A DNA stretch of 64,000 nucleotides from contig NZ_JBFRXN010000002.1 of NCBI RefSeq assembly GCF_040947875.1, forward strand, positions 2,790,001 through 2,854,000. The letters run 5' to 3'. The position numbers were made by a program, and so were the translations under genes. The notes under the pieces were generated by a model. The model had not been told where the DNA came from. It saw nothing but the letters and a program-made list of their open reading frames with translations, and did no database searches. Shown here piece by piece: positions 57,135 to 64,000 of this stretch; position 1 is the first letter of the stretch; every line of letters starts with the position of its first letter. This DNA comes from Pseudomonas sp. MYb118. GTDB lineage: Bacteria > Pseudomonadota > Gammaproteobacteria > Pseudomonadales > Pseudomonadaceae.

Positions 57135-57458
57135 ATGGCTATCAGCATGACAGAAGCGGCTGCTCGACACGTGCGACGCTCCCTCGACGGGCGCGGCAAA
57201 GGTGAAGGGATTCGTCTGGGTGTTCGCACCACGGGCTGTTCCGGCCTTGCCTACGTGCTGGAGTTTGTCGACGAGGTGGTGGCGGACGATCAGGTATTCG
57301 AAAGTCACGGCGAGAAAGTGATCATCGACCCGAAAAGCCTGGCCTACCTGGACGGCACCGAGCTCGATTTCGTCAAGGAAGGGTTGAACGAAGGCTTCAA
57401 GTTCAACAACCCCAACGTGCGCGGTGAATGTGGCTGCGGCGAAAGCTTCAACATCTGA
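57135..57458 (+). CDS. iscA: Fe-S carrier protein IscA
   Basis: The 107-residue A-type carrier has the three conserved cysteines: C35 in [10 protein letters not shown] and the C-terminal GECGCGES pair. It receives clusters from IscU and delivers them to apo-proteins. AAGGAG lies before ATG 57135. Confidence 0.98.
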   Translation: MAISMTEAAARHVRRSLDGRGKGEGIRLGVRTTGCSGLAYVLEFVDEVVADDQVFESHGEKVIIDPKSLAYLDGTELDFVKEGLNEGFKFNNPNVRGECGCGESFNI

Positions 57459-57466
57459 GGCTTGTC

Positions 57467-57988
57467 GTGGGTACTCCTTGTCATTTCGCTTTATTCGAGC
57501 TGCAACCGAGTTTCAACCTGGACCTCGATCAGCTGGCTACGCGCTACCGTGAGTTGGCGCGCAGTGTTCATCCGGACCGTTTCGCGGACGCTTCCGAGCG
57601 CGAGCAGCGCCTGGCGCTGGAGCAGTCGGCGAGCCTCAACGAGGCCTACCAGACGCTCAAGAGCCCACCCAAGCGCGCGCGTTACCTGCTCGCCTTGAAT
57701 GGTGGCGAGCTGCCGCTTGAAGTCACGGTGCACGATCCGGAGTTTCTCCTGCAACAGATGGAGTTGCGCGAAGAGCTTGAAGACCTGCAGGACAGCGCCG
57801 ATCTGAACGGTGTTGCTGCGTTCAAGCGCCGCCTCAAGTCCGCCCAGGAAGACCTGAACCAGAGTTTTGCCGCTTGCTGGAACGATGCCGCGCACCGCGA
57901 ACGGGCCGAGCGCCTGATGCGGCGCATGCAGTTCCTCGACAAGCTGACCTACGAAGTGCGCCAGTTAGAAGAGCGCCTCGACGATTAA
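57467..57988 (+). CDS. hscB: J-domain co-chaperone HscB
   Basis: The 173-residue product has an N-terminal J domain with HPDRF (HPD) and a C-terminal helical bundle that binds IscU. GTG at 57467 is chosen because it gives the family's length and removes 13 residues that overlap iscA. It stimulates HscA ATPase and presents IscU. Confidence 0.95.
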   Translation: MGTPCHFALFELQPSFNLDLDQLATRYRELARSVHPDRFADASEREQRLALEQSASLNEAYQTLKSPPKRARYLLALNGGELPLEVTVHDPEFLLQQMELREELEDLQDSADLNGVAAFKRRLKSAQEDLNQSFAACWNDAAHRERAERLMRRMQFLDKLTYEVRQLEERLDD

Positions 57989-58039
57989 CCCAGTGCCGCT
58001 CCGGTCGCACGCCTGATATACAGATAAGTCCTGATCACG

Positions 58040-59902
<1,863 letters not shown>

Positions 59903-59904
59903 CG

Positions 59905-60246
59905 ATGCCGCAGGTCATTTTTCTGCCACACGAAAAGTTTTGCCCGGAAGGCATGGTTGTGGAGGCTGAGCCCGGTACGTCCATCCTCGATCTGGCCCAC
60001 GAACACCACATCGAGATGGAAAGCGCCTGTGGCGGCGTCTGCGCCTGCACCACTTGTCACTGCATCGTCCGTGAAGGGTTCGATTCGCTGGAAGAAGCCG
60101 ACGAGCTGGAGGAAGATTTCCTCGATCGCGCCTGGGGTCTGGAAGCTCAATCGCGCCTGGCCTGCCAGGCGATCGTCGGGACTGAAGACCTGACTGTCGA
60201 AATTCCGAAATACTCGCTCAACCACGCAGCCGAAGCGCCGCACTGA
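59905..60246 (+). CDS. fdx: [2Fe-2S] ferredoxin of the isc operon
   Basis: The 113-residue adrenodoxin-like ferredoxin has cluster cysteines in ESACGGVCACTTCHCIV plus a later cysteine in RLACQAIV. It supplies electrons for cluster assembly. It starts 2 bases after hscA, so translation is coupled. Confidence 0.97.
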   Translation: MPQVIFLPHEKFCPEGMVVEAEPGTSILDLAHEHHIEMESACGGVCACTTCHCIVREGFDSLEEADELEEDFLDRAWGLEAQSRLACQAIVGTEDLTVEIPKYSLNHAAEAPH

Positions 60247-60260
60247 TTCAAGGAACTCTC

Positions 60261-60461
60261 ATGAGTCTGAAGTGGACTGATGTGCTGGAGATCGCGATCC
60301 AGCTGGCTGAAAGCAAACCTGAAGTTGATCCAATGTCGGTCAACTTCGTCGATCTGCGCAAATGGGTGATGGAATTGCCCGAGTTCGACGACAAGCCTGA
60401 ACACTGTGGCGAAAAGATCCTCGAGGCCATCCAGGCCAACTGGATCGAAGAACGCGACTGA
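60261..60461 (+). CDS. iscX: Fe-S assembly protein IscX
   Basis: The 66-residue acidic product (MSLKWTDVLEIAIQLAE..., DDKPEHCGEKILEAIQ) is IscX/YfhJ, which binds IscS and iron and tunes the desulfurase. AAGGA lies before the ATG. It is the last gene of the isc operon. Confidence 0.96.
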   Translation: MSLKWTDVLEIAIQLAESKPEVDPMSVNFVDLRKWVMELPEFDDKPEHCGEKILEAIQANWIEERD

Positions 60462-60490
60462 GCCACGCTGCAGGTTAGGCAATACCCAAG

Positions 60491-60522
60491 AACCCGCGTA
60501 TAATTCGCGGGTTTAATTTTTC
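60491..60522 (+). terminator. terminator after iscX
   Basis: AACCCGCG (60491-60498) pairs with CGCGGGTT (60506-60513), followed by TAATTTTTC. Confidence 0.85.
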
Positions 60523-60549
60523 ACAAATTATCGTTTCTGGAGTTACACC

Positions 60550-60975
60550 ATGGCTGTTCAACGCACTTTCTCCATCATCAAGCCTGACGCCGTTGCTAAA
60601 AACGTGATCGGCGAGATCACCACTCGTTTCGAAAAAGCCGGCCTGCGCGTTGTAGCTTCGAAACTGAAGCAACTGTCCAAAGCCGAAGCCGAAGGCTTCT
60701 ACGCTGAGCACAGCGCTCGTGGCTTCTTCGGCGACCTGGTTGCCTTCATGACTTCCGGTCCGGTTGTTGTTCAGGTTCTGGAAGGCGAAAACGCCATCGT
60801 TCGCAACCGTGAACTGATGGGCGCTACCAACCCTAAAGAAGCTGCTGCCGGCACCATCCGTGCTGACTTCGCGGAGTCGATCGACGCCAACGCTGTACAC
60901 GGTTCGGACTCCGAAGCCGCTGCTGCTCGCGAAATCGCATACTTCTTCGCAGCTACCGAAGTAACCACTCGCTAA
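60550..60975 (+). CDS. ndk: nucleoside diphosphate kinase
   Basis: The 141-residue product has [29 protein letters not shown] and the phospho-histidine in NAVHGSDS (near residue 117). It balances NTP pools by phosphate transfer. GGAG lies before the ATG. The gene is rich in optimal codons, consistent with high expression. Confidence 0.98.
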   Translation: MAVQRTFSIIKPDAVAKNVIGEITTRFEKAGLRVVASKLKQLSKAEAEGFYAEHSARGFFGDLVAFMTSGPVVVQVLEGENAIVRNRELMGATNPKEAAAGTIRADFAESIDANAVHGSDSEAAAAREIAYFFAATEVTTR

Positions 60976-61004
60976 GCATTGGCTTAAAGAGTGAAGGTGA
61001 ATCC

Positions 61005-62267
61005 ATGACGACATCGACTGTTAAAACCAACCTGCTGGGTCTCACCCAGTCGGAAATGGAAAAATTCTTCGACTCAATCGGGGAGAAGCGTTTCCGTGCC
61101 GGTCAGGTAATGAAATGGATTCACCACTTTGGCGTCGATGATTTCGACGCCATGACGAACGTCAGCAAGGCCTTGCGCGAAAAGCTCAAGGCTGTTGCTG
61201 AAGTTCGCGGCCCCGAAGTGGTCAGCGAGGACATCTCCAGCGACGGCACCCGTAAATGGGTGGTGCGTGTGGCGTCCGGCAGCTGCGTCGAGACCGTGTA
61301 CATTCCCCAGGGCAAACGCGGCACCTTGTGCGTTTCGTCCCAGGCAGGCTGTGCCCTGGATTGCAGTTTCTGCTCCACCGGCAAGCAAGGCTTCAACAGC
61401 AACCTCACCGCCGCCGAAGTCATCGGCCAGGTATGGATTGCCAACAAATCCTTTGGCAGCGTCCCGGCGACCGTCGACCGTGCCATCACCAACGTGGTGA
61501 TGATGGGCATGGGTGAGCCGCTGCTGAACTTCGACAACGTCATTGCGGCCATGCACCTGATGATGGACGACCTGGGCTACGGCATTTCCAAGCGCCGCGT
61601 GACCCTGTCGACCTCCGGCGTGGTGCCGATGATCGATGAGCTGTCCAAGCATATCGACGTCTCGCTGGCGTTGTCGCTGCACGCACCGAATGACGCATTG
61701 CGTAACCAATTGGTGCCGATCAACAAGAAATATCCGCTTAAGATGTTGCTCGAATCCTGTCAGCGCTACATGTCCGCCCTGGGCGAGAAACGCGTGCTGA
61801 CCATCGAGTACACCCTGCTCAAGGACGTCAACGACAAGCTTGAGCACGCTGTGGAAATGATCGAGTTGCTCAAGAACATCCCGTGCAAGATCAACCTGAT
61901 CCCGTTCAACCCGTTCCCGCATTCCGGTTACGAGCGTCCGAGCAACAACGCGATTCGTCGTTTCCAGGATCAGCTTCATCATGCAGGCTTCAACGTCACC
62001 GTGCGCACCACCCGTGGTGAGGACATCGACGCCGCCTGCGGTCAATTGGTAGGGCAGGTGCTGGATCGCACCCGTCGCAGCGAACGTTATATTGCCGTGC
62101 GCGAATTCGAGCGCCGACAGCGATATGGCGCAAAACGCTGCGAAATAAATAGAGAGGATCTCCATGTCCCTGCGCTTCGCGCTGCTTGTGCTGTTGGCCA
62201 GTCTTTGCACTGGCTGCGTCCTGTCGGGCGACTACAACCCGATGAAGACCAGCAAGGGACGCGATGA
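61005..62267 (+). CDS. rlmN: 23S rRNA/tRNA adenine C2-methyltransferase RlmN, 3' end apparently frameshifted
   Basis: This radical SAM enzyme has [14 protein letters not shown] (CxxxCxxC), MGMGEPLLN and TLSTSGVVP. It methylates C2 of A2503 in 23S rRNA and of A37 in some tRNAs. After RYIAVREF the frame runs 36 codons into pilW, ending at 62267. The +1 frame instead reads [12 protein letters not shown] and stops at 62148, just before pilW, which resembles known Pseudomonas RlmN ends. One extra base in GAATTCGAGC (near 62105) explains it. Core residues are untouched. The natural end is likely 62148. Confidence 0.93.
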   Translation: MTTSTVKTNLLGLTQSEMEKFFDSIGEKRFRAGQVMKWIHHFGVDDFDAMTNVSKALREKLKAVAEVRGPEVVSEDISSDGTRKWVVRVASGSCVETVYIPQGKRGTLCVSSQAGCALDCSFCSTGKQGFNSNLTAAEVIGQVWIANKSFGSVPATVDRAITNVVMMGMGEPLLNFDNVIAAMHLMMDDLGYGISKRRVTLSTSGVVPMIDELSKHIDVSLALSLHAPNDALRNQLVPINKKYPLKMLLESCQRYMSALGEKRVLTIEYTLLKDVNDKLEHAVEMIELLKNIPCKINLIPFNPFPHSGYERPSNNAIRRFQDQLHHAGFNVTVRTTRGEDIDAACGQLVGQVLDRTRRSERYIAVREFERRQRYGAKRCEINREDLHVPALRAACAVGQSLHWLRPVGRLQPDEDQQGTR

Positions 62268-62922
62268 GGCGCGTGTGGCCTATGTGCAACTGGGCATTGG
62301 CTACCTGCAGCAGGGCATGACCGAACGGGCCAAGGTGCCGCTGAAGAAGGCCCTGGAACTCGACAGTTCGGACCCGGACGCCAACGCGGCGCTGGGCCTG
62401 GTGTTCCAGGCCGAACGTGAGCCGGAACTGGCCGACGAGCATTTCCGCAAGGCGCTGTCCTCTCGCCCCAAGGACGCACGAATCCTCAACAACTACGGCA
62501 GTTTCCTCTACGAGCAGAAGCGCTTCAAAGAGGCGTACGAGCGCTTCGAACAAGCCGCCGCCGATACCCTGTATCCTGAGCGTTCGCGGGTGTTCGAAAA
62601 CCTGGGAATGACCGCTTCCATGATGGGCCAGCGTGAATTGGCCCAGCAGCAGCTGGATAAAGCGCTGCGTTTGAACCAACAACAACCCCGTGCCTTGCTG
62701 GAAATGGCTGAGTTGTCTTACGAAGACAGGCATTATGTGCCCGCGCGTGACTACTACGACCGTTTTAGCCAGCTGACCGAGCAAAATGCACGTAGTCTAT
62801 TGCTCGGCGTTCGGTTGGCAAAAGTGTTTGAAGATCGCGACAAGGCCGCCAGTTACGGCCTGCAACTAAAACGACTCTATCCCGGTACGCCGGAATATCA
62901 GCAATACCTGTCGGAGCAATGA
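62164..62922 (+). CDS. pilW: type IV pilus biogenesis lipoprotein PilW (PilF)
   Basis: The 252-residue product has a lipoprotein signal ending LCTGC and then six or so tetratricopeptide repeats ([57 protein letters not shown]). It is the outer-membrane pilotin needed for PilQ secretin assembly. GAGAGGATCTCC precedes the ATG. It overlaps rodZ by ATGA. Confidence 0.95.
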   Translation: MSLRFALLVLLASLCTGCVLSGDYNPMKTSKGRDEARVAYVQLGIGYLQQGMTERAKVPLKKALELDSSDPDANAALGLVFQAEREPELADEHFRKALSSRPKDARILNNYGSFLYEQKRFKEAYERFEQAAADTLYPERSRVFENLGMTASMMGQRELAQQQLDKALRLNQQQPRALLEMAELSYEDRHYVPARDYYDRFSQLTEQNARSLLLGVRLAKVFEDRDKAASYGLQLKRLYPGTPEYQQYLSEQ

Positions 62923-63992
62923 TGAAAGCGGCGCATCCTGAAGTTGTAGCAGCGAATCGCGTTAACCCCGGTGAGACTTTGCGCCAGGCCCGCGAAAGCA
63001 ATGGCTGGTCGCTGGCCGAAGTGGCCCTCAAGCTCAACCTCACTGTTACTTCCTTGAGCAATCTTGAAGCGGGCGCATTCGACAAGCTGCCCGGGCACAC
63101 CTTTGCTCGTGGCTATATTCGCGCCTACGCCAAGTTGCTGGGCATGGACCAGACCGTGCTGGTCCAGCAGTTCGACCAGTCCACCGGCACCGATTCCCAG
63201 GGCAGCAACGTCCACGCCCTGGGTCGTATCGAAGAGCCGGTGCGGGTTTCCCACACCATTTTGCGTATCGTCAGCCTGTTGCTGCTAATCGCCGTGATCG
63301 GCGGCGGTTTCGTCTGGTGGCAGGATCAAACCTCGCTGCGCACCAAGGACCTGATCAGCCTGAGCCCGGAGCACGTCGAAGTCGAAGGCGCCGACGGCAC
63401 CACGCAGATCCACCCGCTGGACGAGCCGGAAGACCAGGCCGTCGCCGAAGCCCAGACCGACAATTCCACCGCGCTGGCATTGCCGCAGGCCGAGACTTCG
63501 GCTGAAGCGCCAGCCGACGCCGCGACCGCCACTGCGCCTGCCACCGAGCCGGCAGCCCCGGCCACTGCGGTAGCGCCAGCCGCACCGGCAGTTCCTGCGC
63601 CAGCACCGGCAGCACCGACCCACAACGCCGCACCGGTCGTCAGCGCGCCTGCGGCCCCGGCGCCGACCGCTCCCGTGGTTTCCACACCTCCGGCGGCGGC
63701 TTCGGTCACCCCGACCATCCCGGCCCAGACCACGGCTGCCACCACCGCCGGCCAAGGCCAGGTGCAACTGCAATTCACCGCTGATTGCTGGACGCAAGTC
63801 ACCGACGGCGCAGGCAAAGTGCTGCTCAGTGGCCTCAAGCGCAAGGGCGACAGCGTCAGCCTCAGCGGCAAGCCGCCGTTCGCCGTGCGCCTGGGTTATG
63901 CCCGTGGCGCGCAGGTCAGCTACAACGGCCAGGCGGTCGATGTCACTCCGTTCACCAGTGGCGAGACTGCTCGCCTGAAGTTGGGTCAATAA
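62919..63992 (+). CDS. rodZ: cell-shape protein RodZ (helix-turn-helix membrane protein)
   Basis: The 357-residue product has an N-terminal Xre-type helix-turn-helix (LRQARESNGWSLAEVALKL, GHTFARGYIRAYAKLLG), one membrane helix (about 114-133, ILRIVSLLLLIAVIGGGFVWW), a long periplasmic Ala/Pro-rich linker (about 175-280) and a C-terminal RodZ domain (QLQFTADCWTQVTDGAGKVL). It links MreB to peptidoglycan synthesis. Typical position between pilW and ispG. Confidence 0.94.
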   Translation: MMKAAHPEVVAANRVNPGETLRQARESNGWSLAEVALKLNLTVTSLSNLEAGAFDKLPGHTFARGYIRAYAKLLGMDQTVLVQQFDQSTGTDSQGSNVHALGRIEEPVRVSHTILRIVSLLLLIAVIGGGFVWWQDQTSLRTKDLISLSPEHVEVEGADGTTQIHPLDEPEDQAVAEAQTDNSTALALPQAETSAEAPADAATATAPATEPAAPATAVAPAAPAVPAPAPAAPTHNAAPVVSAPAAPAPTAPVVSTPPAAASVTPTIPAQTTAATTAGQGQVQLQFTADCWTQVTDGAGKVLLSGLKRKGDSVSLSGKPPFAVRLGYARGAQVSYNGQAVDVTPFTSGETARLKLGQ

Positions 63993-63995
63993 GTC

Positions 63996-64000
63996 ATGCA
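63996..64000 (+). CDS. ispG: first bases of the next gene, probably ispG
   Basis: The window ends with ATGCA, a start codon four bases after the rodZ stop. In Pseudomonas rodZ is followed by ispG, whose product begins MHGES. Only five bases are present, so the call rests on gene order. Confidence 0.35.

Overview
The window is a GC-rich bacterial chromosome segment that fits a Pseudomonas of the fluorescens group. The case rests on the gene order isc cluster - ndk - rlmN - pilW - rodZ - (start of ispG), on the block queA-tgt-yajC-secD-secF-glycine-zipper-suhB/trmJ-cysE-iscR, on a fds-type NAD formate dehydrogenase, and on the many short palindromic REP elements scattered between genes. Species was assigned from gene content only; no database search was run.

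Region 1 (about 1-11050) is the most interesting part: a compact set of small-molecule biosynthesis genes. A MocR-type regulator (138-1547, minus) is divergent from two consecutive same-strand units. The first unit is an MFS transporter, an ATP-grasp ligase, a RidA-family protein and a cupin, ending at a terminator at 5253-5284. The second is a YfcF-like glutathione transferase, a KamA-family radical SAM enzyme, a class IV (branched-chain type) aminotransferase, a clavaminate-synthase/TauD-like Fe(II)/2-oxoglutarate enzyme, an AurF-type diiron N-oxygenase and a metallo-beta-lactamase-fold hydrolase. No NRPS or PKS is present. The set reads as an amino-acid-derived metabolite pathway with N-oxygenation, ATP-grasp amide ligation and export. 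Perfect inverted repeats lie upstream of both units.

Region 2 (11050-38270) is ordinary accessory and housekeeping content: a second MocR regulator; a hypothetical protein; a two-component system divergent from a periplasmic methionine sulfoxide repair operon (Tat-exported MsrB, DipZ-type CcdA-thioredoxin fusion, exported MsrA); a PAS-GGDEF cyclase; a frameshifted LysR gene; an ArgD-family aminotransferase; a YefM-YoeB toxin-antitoxin pair; a PhoD-like phosphatase; MlaA; a second two-component system coupled to a frameshifted K+ channel gene; the fdsGBAD operon, whose fdsA carries a frameshift and a nonsense codon; an MHS-family transporter; and a DUF3077 protein.

Region 3 (38280-45485) is an AT-rich island beside tRNA-Leu(CAA). 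It holds a NUDIX hydrolase, a two-gene Hachiman anti-phage system (HamA DUF1837 nuclease and HamB helicase), a DCL/DUF3223 protein and an FRG-domain protein. It is bracketed by an intact and a degenerate copy of the same unknown gene, in direct orientation.

Region 4 (45590-64000) is conserved core: queuosine tRNA modification (queA, tgt), Sec translocon accessory genes (yajC, secD, secF), suhB, trmJ, cysE, the complete Fe-S assembly operon (iscR-S-U-A-hscB-hscA-fdx-iscX) with IscR-type sites upstream, ndk, rlmN, pilW and rodZ.

Several genes (LysR, K+ channel, fdsA, the rlmN 3' end) are disrupted by single small indels or one nonsense change. They are either real pseudogenes or assembly errors, and the raw reads should be checked before biology is inferred.
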